Of a stretch of 64,000 bases of DNA, positions 42,105 to 51,005 are shown piece after piece (the first letter of the stretch is position 1; every line of letters starts with the position of its first letter). The stretch lies in contig JABHIE010000023.1 of the NCBI GenBank assembly GCA_018671175.1, forward strand, positions 1 to 64,000. The letters run 5' to 3'. The translations under genes were made by a program, and so were the position numbers. The notes below the pieces were generated by a model. The model was not told the DNA's origin. It saw only the letters and a list, made by a program, of their open reading frames with translations, and ran no database searches. This DNA is from Planctomycetota bacterium. Lineage in GTDB: Bacteria > Planctomycetota > UBA1135.

Positions 42105-43304
42105 CTACCCGAGCTCGCCGCGCCAATCGTCCCCTGGCATCGCGCGAAACATAAATTCATCAAAAAGCGGCACTGTGAAAGCAGTATCCCCATGATTTGG
42201 TGACCAAATCATGCCTTTTTTGACCAACTTGCTGCGTAACGGGGCAAGGCTTGTTACGCCACGACCCAATTCGTCGGCGACATCTCCGGAGCGATGAGGG
42301 CCTGGGCCCAAAACCGCCATGGCACGCAAATAGCGCTTTTCAAGCGGAGTCAAGCGGTCAAAACGCACCCGAAAAAAGCCCTCGTCAAGAGCTGCAATCG
42401 TGAGTGCTTCGGCGGCTTCGACATCTGGCAAATCAATTGGAGATGAATCGGCGACATCCCAGATATGCTTTCCCCACTCTTGAAGAAAATAAGGATAGCC
42501 CTGCGTTTGATCGAGAACGCGTTGCATGGCCTCAGCCTGCATCTCAACCTGACATTTTTTCAGCGGCACAAGCACAGCGCTCTTTGCAAACTCATCTGCC
42601 AGCGGGCCAATCTCTGGGAAATCAAACAACCGCTCGGCGTAAGACTTAGCGCGCCCCATTTGACCGCGCAATTGCGGCAAGCCCGCGCCCACCAAAACTA
42701 CGGGCAACCGGCGCTGAGCCATGCGATGCAACGCGGTAATCAGCGCGGCGAGTTGTTTTTCTTCGACATACTGCAACTCATCGACAAAAAGGATGAGAGC
42801 CGTATCGGCAGCTTTTGCAGCAGCACCGACCACCTCGAAAAGAGCCTGCAAATCGTGCTCGAGATCCCCGTAATCAGCTAGGCCCAGCTCAGGCTCAGCA
42901 TCGAGCACCAACTCTACATCTTGATACTTAAACTTAATAGCACCCACAAATCCTGCTAAACCACGAAGCGCACGCTCGGCTAATGATTTGGCGGCCGCAA
43001 CGCGAGAGAGGCGAATTAATGCTACGCGCAATTGTGGAGCAAGAATCGCCGGAAGAGATTGACCCTCAGGAGCCTCAATGCGAATGGTTTGCAGACCCTC
43101 GGCCTCAGCATCGTTTCGCATCTGGTCTAGCAAAACCGTTTTACCAACCCCGCGCAAACCCAACATCAAAACGCTTTTGGCCGAGAGACCCGCTTGAGCA
43201 CGCAAAAGTGCAACACGGACTTGCTCACATAAGGCGTCACGGCCAGCAAGCTCGGGCGGTGGCGTACCTGCACCGGGAGAAAAGGGGTTAAGGACGGGGT
43301 CCAT
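42105..43304 (-). CDS. AAA-type ATPase with C-terminal winged helix (archaeal-ATPase/Orc1-like family)
   Basis: 399 residues. Walker A LGLRGVGKT near 49-57, Walker B LILFVDELQYV near 170-180, a sensor-like VVLVGAG, and a C-terminal winged-helix region (RYLRAMAVLGPGPHRSGDVADELGRGVTSLAPLRSKLVKKGMIW). The N-terminal sentence 'ELAGRDALCEQVRVAL' is typical of STAND/archaeal ATPases. The role is unknown: relatives occur as solitary genes and in toxin-antitoxin-like or mobile contexts. Its promoter lies inside a perfect inverted repeat, suggesting autoregulation through the winged helix. Confidence 0.8.
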   Translation of the reverse strand: MDPVLNPFSPGAGTPPPELAGRDALCEQVRVALLRAQAGLSAKSVLMLGLRGVGKTVLLDQMRNDAEAEGLQTIRIEAPEGQSLPAILAPQLRVALIRLSRVAAAKSLAERALRGLAGFVGAIKFKYQDVELVLDAEPELGLADYGDLEHDLQALFEVVGAAAKAADTALILFVDELQYVEEKQLAALITALHRMAQRRLPVVLVGAGLPQLRGQMGRAKSYAERLFDFPEIGPLADEFAKSAVLVPLKKCQVEMQAEAMQRVLDQTQGYPYFLQEWGKHIWDVADSSPIDLPDVEAAEALTIAALDEGFFRVRFDRLTPLEKRYLRAMAVLGPGPHRSGDVADELGRGVTSLAPLRSKLVKKGMIWSPNHGDTAFTVPLFDEFMFRAMPGDDWRGELG

Positions 43305-43312
43305 ACGGGTAG

Positions 43313-43318
43313 TTTATA
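43313..43318 (-). promoter_or_regulatory. -10 of the AAA ATPase gene
   Basis: TATAAA on the minus strand, 8 nt before the ATG at 43304. The spacer and -35 region fall in the inverted repeat at 43320-43364. Confidence 0.4.
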
Positions 43319-43319
43319 A

Positions 43320-43364
43320 CAAGTTTAGCGAGTTTACCAAAAAAAGATAAACTCGCTAAACTTG
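43320..43364. promoter_or_regulatory. 17-bp perfect inverted repeat, probable operator
   Basis: caagtttagcgagttta (43320-43336) and its exact complement (43348-43364) are separated by 11 nt (ccaaaaaaaga). It lies directly upstream of the -10 of the ATPase gene and downstream of the leucine gene. No T-run follows either arm, so a terminator is less likely than an operator or recombination site. Confidence 0.6.
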
Positions 43365-43389
43365 ATATAACTCGCGCAAACCCTTACAC

Positions 43390-45363
43390 CTAAGCGACTT
43401 GCGACGCAGGCTCGTAGGCCACGACTCGACCCGCAAAAGCACTTGCGGCCACGGTGAGTGGGCTGGCAAGGTACAAACTACCTGGACCACTTCGGCCGGC
43501 GAAGTTGCGGTTAATCGCGGAAACGGTGACTTGATCTGCGGAATCACTCACGCCTGGGCCACACCCGATGCAAGCCCCACAACCTGGGTCAACGATTTGC
43601 ACCCCGACCTTGCGGAAGAGGGCGTCCCAGCCCATCACGATGGCTTGATCTTGAACGGGCTTTGATCCGTATTGGATGAAAAATTGCGTGCCCTCAGGAA
43701 TCGACCGCCCCGCATCAAGTGCCTCTTGGCAAACTTGCGCGTAAAGCGCCATGTCGTCAGCTTTGCCCGCAGTGCAGGAGCCGCCGTAAGCGATATCAAT
43801 TTTGACTTCAGCTAAGTCAGCAATATCCTTGCCATAAGTCGGGTCGCCAGGCTCAGCCACCATCGGGACGATTTGGCTTAAATCAATTTCATGCACCCCA
43901 CCCGTGTAATGCGCGTCGGGATCGGGCGCAATAAATGTGGCAGCAATTTGCTCAGCCGTTTGCCCGGAACGCCGCTCAGCCAACCACTCAGCCAAGGCCA
44001 TATCGCCTTCGCAAATGCCTGTGCGCGCCGTGCACTCGGTCGCCATGTTACACAAAGTCGCGCGCTCATCAACCGACAGCGTGGACAAACCCGAACCGCC
44101 GAATTCCATCGAGCGGTTGAGTGTGTCTTCGCGTTTTGCGAATGTATTTAAGATGTGCAAAATCACATCTTTCGCGCACACGCCAACCTGCAACTCACCC
44201 ACCAAATCAAATCGAATGGTTTCGGGCACGCGCACAAAAGTAAAACCACTTTGTGCGAGGGCTGCATATTCGGTTGCGCCGACGCCATAAGTCAAAGCAT
44301 TGGAGCCACCCCCCATGCAAGTATGCGAATCGGTCGCCTGCACAAAATCACCTGGCTCAATAAATACTTCACGAGCAATCTGATGACAGATGCCCGGGCT
44401 CACGCCATCAACGGCTTGGTAATCACGCACACCAGTATGTACCTGGAACTCGCGCTGCAAATCGCGCATCGCTTGAATCTTGCCGACAAAAGGCTGGAAG
44501 CGCGCAACGCCGTCTGCGTAAAGCAAGTGATCTTCAAAGACTGCGAGCTTATCGCGATTTATGACCGCGTAATCTTTTCCATATTCTTCTAATAGAAAAG
44601 TATGCACTTGAGCGGTCGTGAATTCATGACTAAAACCAGCGTCAACCTTTGCCAACACCGCATCGTCTGCGGCGACAAAACGGCCATCTGCACCTGGATT
44701 GAGCATTTTGGCGGCAATCATCTTTTCGGCCATGGTCATGCCGCGCGCGCTCGTTGCATTGGCAGGCAGGTTAATCTCACCTGATTGCACTTTGCGTGAA
44801 AAGGCAAACAAACCGCCCTCTTTAATAATGATTTGCGTGACAGGGTCGTAATGATGAATAAATTCGCTCAGCTCAATCGCCTCGCCCGACTGCAAACGCT
44901 CAAGCATCGCGTGGTCGCCCATCAATTGGCCTAGATTAATATTATTGCGCTCATGAATCGGCGCGAATGACGCAGCGAAGACATAACGAATCCCGGACCA
45001 ACGCTCACATTGCGCTGCCGTCTCGCGACTCGAGCCTGTACCTTTGCGGTAACCCGAGACAATGGCCTCGAAGCCACCATTCATCAAAGCCTGCTCGACA
45101 AAAACACGCTTGCCGCCCTCATCGAGCAAGCCGGCGTAAGCGTTCTTAGCAATCTCAGTCGGCAAATGGTCAAAGCAAACCCACGCGGGCGTCATCACAT
45201 CGGTGTTGATGTCGTCGAGCAAATCGTCAACGGTCAAATCACTCATCTGCAAATCAAGCCCGTGATAGAGCTGCTTGCGGAGGAGTTCGAGGTCTTTCGT
45301 TAGAAAGAGGACGCGCTTGCCCGATTCGAGACGCACGCTTTCAGGGGGTTTGGAGGAATTCAT
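43390..45363 (-). CDS. leuC: Single-chain 3-isopropylmalate dehydratase (LeuD swivel domain fused before LeuC)
   Basis: 657 residues, against about 465 for LeuC alone. Residues about 20-200 are the swivel domain normally encoded by leuD (GTGSSRETAAQCERW, VFAASFAPIHERNN). Residues about 205-655 are the aconitase-type catalytic part, with cluster cysteines in DSHTCMGGG (Cys349) and DPGCGACIGCGPG near 600. The domain order is the reverse of aconitase A, so it is a circularly permuted fusion. It isomerises 2- to 3-isopropylmalate via a [4Fe-4S] cluster. Homoaconitase-like activity cannot be excluded. Confidence 0.85.
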   Translation of the reverse strand: MNSSKPPESVRLESGKRVLFLTKDLELLRKQLYHGLDLQMSDLTVDDLLDDINTDVMTPAWVCFDHLPTEIAKNAYAGLLDEGGKRVFVEQALMNGGFEAIVSGYRKGTGSSRETAAQCERWSGIRYVFAASFAPIHERNNINLGQLMGDHAMLERLQSGEAIELSEFIHHYDPVTQIIIKEGGLFAFSRKVQSGEINLPANATSARGMTMAEKMIAAKMLNPGADGRFVAADDAVLAKVDAGFSHEFTTAQVHTFLLEEYGKDYAVINRDKLAVFEDHLLYADGVARFQPFVGKIQAMRDLQREFQVHTGVRDYQAVDGVSPGICHQIAREVFIEPGDFVQATDSHTCMGGGSNALTYGVGATEYAALAQSGFTFVRVPETIRFDLVGELQVGVCAKDVILHILNTFAKREDTLNRSMEFGGSGLSTLSVDERATLCNMATECTARTGICEGDMALAEWLAERRSGQTAEQIAATFIAPDPDAHYTGGVHEIDLSQIVPMVAEPGDPTYGKDIADLAEVKIDIAYGGSCTAGKADDMALYAQVCQEALDAGRSIPEGTQFFIQYGSKPVQDQAIVMGWDALFRKVGVQIVDPGCGACIGCGPGVSDSADQVTVSAINRNFAGRSGPGSLYLASPLTVAASAFAGRVVAYEPASQVA

Positions 45364-45411
45364 TTCTACACCTACTTATTGCTGCAAGTGCGTATTTTAG
45401 CCGCTCCTCGC

Positions 45412-45417
45412 TATCCT
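45412..45417 (+). promoter_or_regulatory. -10-like element of the two-component operon
   Basis: TATCCT, 6 nt before the ATG at 45424; the intervening tgaagg could alternatively act as a weak ribosome-binding site. Confidence 0.3.
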
Positions 45418-45423
45418 TGAAGG

Positions 45424-46107
45424 ATGCCCGAAACCGCACCCTCCCTCTCGATTTTGCTTGTGGATGATGACGCGCGCTTTCGTGCCTCAACAGCAAAGGG
45501 GCTTGAGCTGGCCGGACACACGACCCAACTCGCCGAAGACGCTGCAGCCGCCCGACAAACGCTCGATTCTGGCACAAGTTTTGACCTCATCCTGCTCGAT
45601 GTCAACATGCCCGGCGAAAATGGGTTTTCACTTTTGGGCGCTCTCCGCGAGGAAGGCTTGCGCACACCCGTTTTATTTGTCACCGCCCGCGGCACTCTTG
45701 AAGACCGCGTTTTAGGTCTGCGACTCGGCGCTGATGACTTCCTGCCCAAGCCCTTTGAGTTCGAAGAGTTGCTTGCTCGCATCGCCAGCGTCACCCGCCG
45801 CTGGCGCGCCATGCCCATGCTGCAACGCGGGCCTCTACAAATCGACCCTCATTTACGCCAAGCTCGGCGCAACGATCGCGTTTTGCCACTCTCGCCCAAA
45901 GAGTTTGATGTTTTGCTCGCACTCGCCGAATCAGGCACAACTCCCGTTTCTCGCAACGAGCTCTTGCGTCGCGTTTGGGATATCACCTTTGAGCCTGGCA
46001 CCAACACCGTCGAAGTTTGCATTGCCCGTTTACGCAAAAAACTCGGCAAAGATGGTGCCACTGTTTTGCAGAACGCACCTGGCCGAGGTTACTTCCTGAG
46101 CACATGA
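45424..46107 (+). CDS. OmpR/PhoB-family response regulator
   Basis: 227 residues. The receiver domain (about 8-125) has the acidic pair VDDD, phospho-acceptor Asp in LLDVNMPGENG, Thr in LFVTARG and Lys in LPKPF. The C-terminal winged helix (about 135-225; LSPKEFDVLLAL...NTVEVCIARLRKKLG) is of the OmpR type. It overlaps the histidine kinase gene by ATGA. The signal is unknown. Confidence 0.92.
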   Translation: MPETAPSLSILLVDDDARFRASTAKGLELAGHTTQLAEDAAAARQTLDSGTSFDLILLDVNMPGENGFSLLGALREEGLRTPVLFVTARGTLEDRVLGLRLGADDFLPKPFEFEELLARIASVTRRWRAMPMLQRGPLQIDPHLRQARRNDRVLPLSPKEFDVLLALAESGTTPVSRNELLRRVWDITFEPGTNTVEVCIARLRKKLGKDGATVLQNAPGRGYFLST

Positions 46108-47450
46108 GCCACGCGACCTGGTCCCTCCGGAAACGACTGCGGCTTTGGTTTGCCCTCAGCACTTTTACCCTCGCCGCCATCATGGGCGGCATTGGCGCGT
46201 GGTATTTACAAAACTCCGTCGAGCGTGAGGTCCGCGCTTTACTCCTCGAAGAGACCGAAGAATTCGAGGCGCTCTTCCTTTCCGACCCCACACCAAAAAA
46301 TGCAAAACGCATTGCGATGATTCTCTCTGAGCATCACCCTGGCGTCCCGATGCGTTGGTGGATGCTCGATGATTCAGGAGCGATTTCCTTCCGTTTTGGC
46401 ACAGATGATGTGGGCGTCCCTCCGATTCCTCATTTGCCTCAATCAGAATGGACGCAAAATTGCCCAGACAGCATCCAATGGCGTGGGCGTTCTTTAACCA
46501 ATGGCGGAGAAATTATTTTGGCGCTCGATGCCGCTGGCCTCTTCGCCCACGCGGCCAACTACCGCGTGATGGCTTGGCTTGTTACCGCGCTCGCCCTTGG
46601 CGCAGGTTTACTTCTTGGCGAATTTGTATCGGGCAAAATCACAAATATGTTTGACTCGATTGCGCTTAAAGTTCAATCCGGTCATCAAGCGACGAGCCGA
46701 GCGACTGAGCTGCCCAATGAGGTTGCAATCATTACAGATACTCTCCGCAAGAGACTCGCCGCCATCCAAAACGCCGAGCGTCGGCACCGCATGATGATTG
46801 CGGGCCTGGCCCATGAAATGGGGCATCCTGTCCAAAACATGTTGAGTGAGACGGATTTGTTGCTCCTCGATAAAGCCCTCGCCAGCCAACATCGCGCGAC
46901 ACTTGATACACACCGCGAAGACTTGCGCGGGCTTGGCACTGCACTGCGTGATTTGGTGAGTTTGTGCTCTGGCGAAATTGACGCGCACACGCCGGTGCAA
47001 AAAGAAGACTTTGATCTCGCCCTCAGTCTCATCGATCGACTTGCAGGTGAACGCCGCGCCGCCGAACGCAAGCAGATTCACCTCTCGACAACCCAACTCG
47101 GCGATTTACGCTATTTCGGCGACAAAGAAGCCATCTTGCGCGCAATTCGAAACTTGGTCGCTAACGCGATTGCGCACTCACCAGAACGCACTACGGTTTC
47201 GCTCCACCTCGAGGGCGCAAAAGATGCACTACTCATCCGCGTCGATGACGAAGGCCCAGGCGTGCCAGACAATGAACGCGAAGCGATTTTTGAGCCTCTC
47301 TTTCGCGGCACCCACGCCCGCGGCAAGCGTCCTGGTTATGGCTTAGGCCTCGCGCTCAGCCAAGCGGCCGCGATGCGACACAAAGGCGAGTTAACGGTTA
47401 CGGATGGCACCCGCGGCGGTGCGTCTTTCCGGATGGTTTTACCGCGATAA
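46104..47450 (+). CDS. Membrane sensor histidine kinase
   Basis: 448 residues. Two membrane helices (about 12-34 and 157-178) enclose a sensor region of about 120 residues outside the membrane. A HAMP-like linker is followed by the H-box GLAHEMGHPVQ near 235 and an ATPase domain with N box NLVANAIAHS, G1 DDEGPGVPD and G2 GYGLGLALSQ. The start at 46104 is fixed by overlap with the regulator stop; the longer open frame upstream is its shadow. The H-box has Met-Gly-His-Pro in place of Leu-x-x-Pro, still HisKA-like. Confidence 0.9.
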   Translation: MSHATWSLRKRLRLWFALSTFTLAAIMGGIGAWYLQNSVEREVRALLLEETEEFEALFLSDPTPKNAKRIAMILSEHHPGVPMRWWMLDDSGAISFRFGTDDVGVPPIPHLPQSEWTQNCPDSIQWRGRSLTNGGEIILALDAAGLFAHAANYRVMAWLVTALALGAGLLLGEFVSGKITNMFDSIALKVQSGHQATSRATELPNEVAIITDTLRKRLAAIQNAERRHRMMIAGLAHEMGHPVQNMLSETDLLLLDKALASQHRATLDTHREDLRGLGTALRDLVSLCSGEIDAHTPVQKEDFDLALSLIDRLAGERRAAERKQIHLSTTQLGDLRYFGDKEAILRAIRNLVANAIAHSPERTTVSLHLEGAKDALLIRVDDEGPGVPDNEREAIFEPLFRGTHARGKRPGYGLGLALSQAAAMRHKGELTVTDGTRGGASFRMVLPR

Positions 47451-47475
47451 GAAATAGGGTTTATTCTCCCGCACC

Positions 47476-48501
47476 ATGGACACCCTCTCACTCGCCAACA
47501 TGTTCGCACTAAGCTCCACGCCCGTTTCAGCGGTTGCTTGGGCGGGTGGGCATATAAACACATCGTGGAAAATCGACTGCGCGGACGGCTCTGCGATTTT
47601 GTTGCAGGGGCTAAACCCTGATGTCTTCCACAACAGCTTGAGGGTGATGCAGAATTTGAATGCATTATTGACGCATGCAACACAACTTTCAGCGCCAGCA
47701 ACGGGCGAACTATCGCTCATCCCCACCAAGGCAGGCCGAGATTGGCACACTGACACCAACGGCAAGCTTTGGCGGGCATTTTCATTTATTACAAACACAC
47801 GCACCTTTCTTGAAACGCAATCGACTGCTCAAGCATTTGAAGCCGCGAAAGCATTTGGGCAGTTCTTACGAGAGTCTGCACAAATCGATATCGAAAAAAT
47901 CCAAACCGTTTTGCCTGAATTCCACGACACACCCGCGCGCATCGCTGCTCTTCAAGAAGCCGCCAGCGCCGATTCGCACCAACGCGCCGCTTCATGCCAA
48001 CTCGAAATCCAAGCCATTCTTGCCTATTTACCGCAAGCCTGCGCTTTACAGCAAACGCCGTTTCCGACGCGTATTGTGCATAATGACGCCAAAGTCGCGA
48101 ATATCTTATTTAACGAATCTGGCGAAGCGGCTCTTGCCGTCATTGATCTTGACACAACGCAACCCGGTTGCGCGCTCCACGACTACGGAGACATGCTGCG
48201 CTCCATGACTTGCCGCGCCGCTGAAGATTGCCAAGACATTAATCAGGTTAAGGTCAATCCAAGCTACGCTGAGGCCGTCCGTCGAGGCTGGCTGCAGGGT
48301 TGCGGTGATTTGCTCACTCCGCTCGAGATTGCCCACATGCCTTTAGCGGGTGCTTGGATATCAACTGAATTAGCGGCTCGTTTTTTAGCGGACTATCTCA
48401 GCGGCGACCTCTATTTTCAAACTTCACGCCCTCAGCAAAATCTCGACCGTGCGCGTGTGCAACTGCAAATTGCGATGCAACTCGCTAGCTTGCAGGAATA
48501 A
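47476..48501 (+). CDS. APH-family phosphotransferase, NahK-like
   Basis: 341 residues. The aminoglycoside-phosphotransferase kinase fold is shown by the catalytic VHNDAKVANILF (near 198-209) and metal-binding VIDLDTTQPGCALHDYGD. The N-terminal AWAGGHINTSWKI matches the glycine-rich loop of the N-acetylhexosamine kinase/homoserine kinase type II branch. It probably phosphorylates a sugar such as an N-acetylhexosamine. TATTCT (47462-47467), 8 nt before the ATG, is a possible -10. Confidence 0.78.
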   Translation: MDTLSLANMFALSSTPVSAVAWAGGHINTSWKIDCADGSAILLQGLNPDVFHNSLRVMQNLNALLTHATQLSAPATGELSLIPTKAGRDWHTDTNGKLWRAFSFITNTRTFLETQSTAQAFEAAKAFGQFLRESAQIDIEKIQTVLPEFHDTPARIAALQEAASADSHQRAASCQLEIQAILAYLPQACALQQTPFPTRIVHNDAKVANILFNESGEAALAVIDLDTTQPGCALHDYGDMLRSMTCRAAEDCQDINQVKVNPSYAEAVRRGWLQGCGDLLTPLEIAHMPLAGAWISTELAARFLADYLSGDLYFQTSRPQQNLDRARVQLQIAMQLASLQE

Positions 48502-48556
48502 GGGGTAACAGTGACTACTCGCACAAAGTGCAGGCTGGCTTTGCGTCAAAAAGGGA

Positions 48557-48587
48557 TTGAGTGCCACAACTAAGTTGCGGCACTCAA
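48557..48587 (-). terminator. Rho-independent terminator of the multihaem cytochrome gene
   Basis: ttgagtgcc-a-caac-taa-gttg-c-ggcactcaa forms a 13-bp stem with one mismatch and a 3-nt loop. On the minus strand it is followed by atccctttttg, a T-run suited to the leftward cytochrome transcript. It lies between convergent genes. Confidence 0.7.
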
Positions 48588-48611
48588 ATGGTCCGTAGAA
48601 ACTAATATAAA

Positions 48612-50252
48612 TTAAGGCATGCCATGGCAAGTATCGCAACGAACCATTTCGCCTTTAGTGTAGTTTTCCCAGCGATCATCTTCGCTGTTCCAGATGCGAC
48701 GATCGACGGCCACACGCGAGAGAACGGTGCCCTTTAGATCAGCGCCATGACAACTACGGCAGAGATCAAGATTTCCGTCGGCGACATCTTCGTGATCATC
48801 CACAAAGCTGGTGTTGCCTACGGCGTGCATTCCGTGAGGCCCTTCAAGAGTGTTGCCAAGACTTTCGGTATGGCAAGTGCTGCATTCAATGATTGTGCCC
48901 GTGTGACCCTGCGCCTCGTAAGACGCAACATTATCGTTGTTGTACTCGGGTGTAATCGGCCATGTGGCGTGTGGGCTTCCGTGACAAGCCGTGCAAGCCA
49001 TGCCTTCGTGACCTTTTGAAAAGCGATACAACTCACCGTCATCTTCCTTGAATCGGCTATTTGAAGCCTGAATCGGAGTCGCGGTGGTGTCGCCATTCCG
49101 CCAAGCTTGAAGCAAGCGGATGCCATCTGGTGCGAATTTTAAATCGCTACCCGTCAAGTGATTCAATGCATCACCCGTGTGGCACGACTGGCATTTTGGC
49201 ATGTCAGCCCAAGGCGTGCGATTACCGCCAACGGCCAGCATGTCGCCGTGACAATCGAAACACTCCATGCCCCCATCGGCCATGGCGCCACGATGGCACT
49301 CTGTGTTTTGGCCTGGATGGCACTGATAACAAGTATCAGCAGCGGAACCGCCACGAGGGAAGATGTTGTTACCGCTTGCATCCGTCAACGCACCGTGAAA
49401 ACCGTGCATCGTTTCACTCATGAGTGGTTTGCCGAGTTGATCGCCTTGTGGGCCAGCACCCTCAAGATCGAGCGCGGCAGAATAGTGGCAACTGGCACAG
49501 AGCACAGGTTGCTGGCTCATTAAATCAGTGCCCTCTTCAAAATCATGAAGTTTCAAAACATTGCGTTTGGTTTGTACTTCGAGATCAGTCTCGGTTGACC
49601 AATTAACGCTTGAGTCAATAGCCGCCATCTCACCTGTGGCATGGCAATTTTGGCAATCGGTTTCAGCTGAAACAGGCAACACGATATCTTGAAAACCAAC
49701 CACGCGCCCCGAGGCCTTATGGACGGCGGAAATGCGCATGAGCGGGTATGCATTTTCGACACCCGCGTCATCAATAGGAGTAATGGGCACACCAAAGGCT
49801 TCAAAGAAATTATGGGTATTATTCCACGGGATCAACTGGGGCCCGATAACGGGCGCATCATTTGGCATATAAAAACCAGTCAAGCTTTCGCCGGGATTAA
49901 GAGTTGCGCCAAAAAGTGCGCCAGCCGTATCCCAAAAATCAGATTTATTGATACTCGTGCTGTTGCGCGAGCCCTGCAAATCATTGATTGCAGAATAGGT
50001 AAACTCGATGTGAGTATCATCGAGCAACATGGGGTCTGAATTTTTCTTGCGATAAATCGCCTGCGCGTGAATCACATTAAACGGCGGCAAGATGCTGTAA
50101 ACCGTAGATTCGCGGTCTACGCAGTGCATGCCCAAATCGTTTGCGGCGAACACTTTGACCTTAGATTGGGCCGCGGCGGGGTCTTCTTGGGCAGTTGCTA
50201 CAGTAGGCAAGCAGAGCGCAAGAGTGAGAAGAGAAAGAAGATGCGAAGTCAT
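48612..50252 (-). CDS. Periplasmic nine-haem c-type cytochrome
   Basis: 546 residues, signal peptide MTSHLLSLLTLALCLPTVATAQ. Nine CxxCH haem-binding motifs (CQNCH, CASCH, CYQCH, CFDCH, CQSCH, CTACH, CSTCH, CRSCH, CDTCH) are confined to residues about 195-546. An extra TECH lies beside the third. Residues about 25-190 contain no haem and look beta-rich (NDLGMHCVDRES...). Many distal-ligand histidines are present. It is an electron carrier or oxidoreductase of the periplasm; partners are not in the window. The haem-free N-terminal domain is not one I can name. Confidence 0.87.
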   Translation of the reverse strand: MTSHLLSLLTLALCLPTVATAQEDPAAAQSKVKVFAANDLGMHCVDRESTVYSILPPFNVIHAQAIYRKKNSDPMLLDDTHIEFTYSAINDLQGSRNSTSINKSDFWDTAGALFGATLNPGESLTGFYMPNDAPVIGPQLIPWNNTHNFFEAFGVPITPIDDAGVENAYPLMRISAVHKASGRVVGFQDIVLPVSAETDCQNCHATGEMAAIDSSVNWSTETDLEVQTKRNVLKLHDFEEGTDLMSQQPVLCASCHYSAALDLEGAGPQGDQLGKPLMSETMHGFHGALTDASGNNIFPRGGSAADTCYQCHPGQNTECHRGAMADGGMECFDCHGDMLAVGGNRTPWADMPKCQSCHTGDALNHLTGSDLKFAPDGIRLLQAWRNGDTTATPIQASNSRFKEDDGELYRFSKGHEGMACTACHGSPHATWPITPEYNNDNVASYEAQGHTGTIIECSTCHTESLGNTLEGPHGMHAVGNTSFVDDHEDVADGNLDLCRSCHGADLKGTVLSRVAVDRRIWNSEDDRWENYTKGEMVRCDTCHGMP

Positions 50253-50412
50253 TTGTACCTCGAGGGGTTGATTGGGGGGAGGGGCAGCTCCGAGTTAGAG
50301 CTCGTGACATTGTTATGACATAAAAAGCCCCGGCCGTGAGAGTGATTCCAATTACAAGCAAGTTAGATAGACCTAGGATATATCGAATAACCATATGTAT
50401 TTGATGGTCGGA

Positions 50413-50418
50413 TAGAAT
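50413..50418 (+). promoter_or_regulatory. -10 (TAGAAT) of the TrpG/PabA gene
   Basis: TAGAAT, 8 nt before the ATG at 50427, predicting a leaderless transcript. Confidence 0.45.
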
Positions 50419-50426
50419 CAGTACAA

Positions 50427-51005
50427 ATGCTGTTGCTCATCGACAACTACGACTCCTTCACCTACAACCTTTACCAGTCTTTAGCAAAGGCAGGCGCCGA
50501 GGTGGAAGTCGTCCGTAATGACGCCATCACGGTCGATGAGGCTCTCGCGCTAGGTGCAAATGGTGTTTTATTATCACCTGGCCCTGGGCGCCCGAGCGAT
50601 GCGGGCATTTGCCTCGATTTGCTCGCCGCACTTCCGGCAAGTTTGCCACTCTTAGGTATTTGCTTGGGGCACCAGGCCCTGATTGAGTCGCTTGGCGGTC
50701 AGCTAGAGATTGATCCGATTCCGGTCCATGGCAAGAGCGCGCAGATTATTCACGAAGAGGGTTGCGCTCTTTTCAAAGGCTTCCCTAGCCCGTTTCAGGC
50801 TGGGCGCTACCACTCGATTCGTGCCGTCCGTGACGCCTTGCCGGCCTGTTTAGAGGAAACGGCCTGGACAGACGATGGCATTGTGATGGCTGTTAAGCAT
50901 CGGGTGCACCCCTGGGCGGGCGTGCAGTTTCACCCCGAATCAATTTTGACCCCGATTGGTGATGAGCTGATGCGTCGCTTTGCCGAGCTGGTCGACGAGA
51001 TTTAG
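50427..51005 (+). CDS. trpG: Anthranilate/aminodeoxychorismate synthase glutamine amidotransferase subunit
   Basis: 192 residues, the normal length of TrpG/PabA. The N-terminal LLIDNYDSFTYNL, oxyanion LSPGPGRPSDAG, nucleophile Cys in GICLGHQAL (near 80) and His-Glu in VQFHPESI (near 170) complete the triad. It supplies ammonia from glutamine for anthranilate or aminodeoxychorismate. No TrpE or PabB is adjacent, so tryptophan versus folate synthesis cannot be decided. Confidence 0.9.
   Translation: MLLLIDNYDSFTYNLYQSLAKAGAEVEVVRNDAITVDEALALGANGVLLSPGPGRPSDAGICLDLLAALPASLPLLGICLGHQALIESLGGQLEIDPIPVHGKSAQIIHEEGCALFKGFPSPFQAGRYHSIRAVRDALPACLEETAWTDDGIVMAVKHRVHPWAGVQFHPESILTPIGDELMRRFAELVDEI

Noticed and set aside
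43320-43364. Inverted repeat as a rho-independent terminator for the leucine gene
   Set aside because: The T-rich stretch is in the loop, not after the stem, on either strand, and the repeat overlaps the ATPase promoter; operator is the better reading.
45411-45818. 135-codon minus-strand frame over the response regulator
   Set aside because: Ser/Arg-rich antisense composition; the receiver and DNA-binding motifs are on the plus strand.
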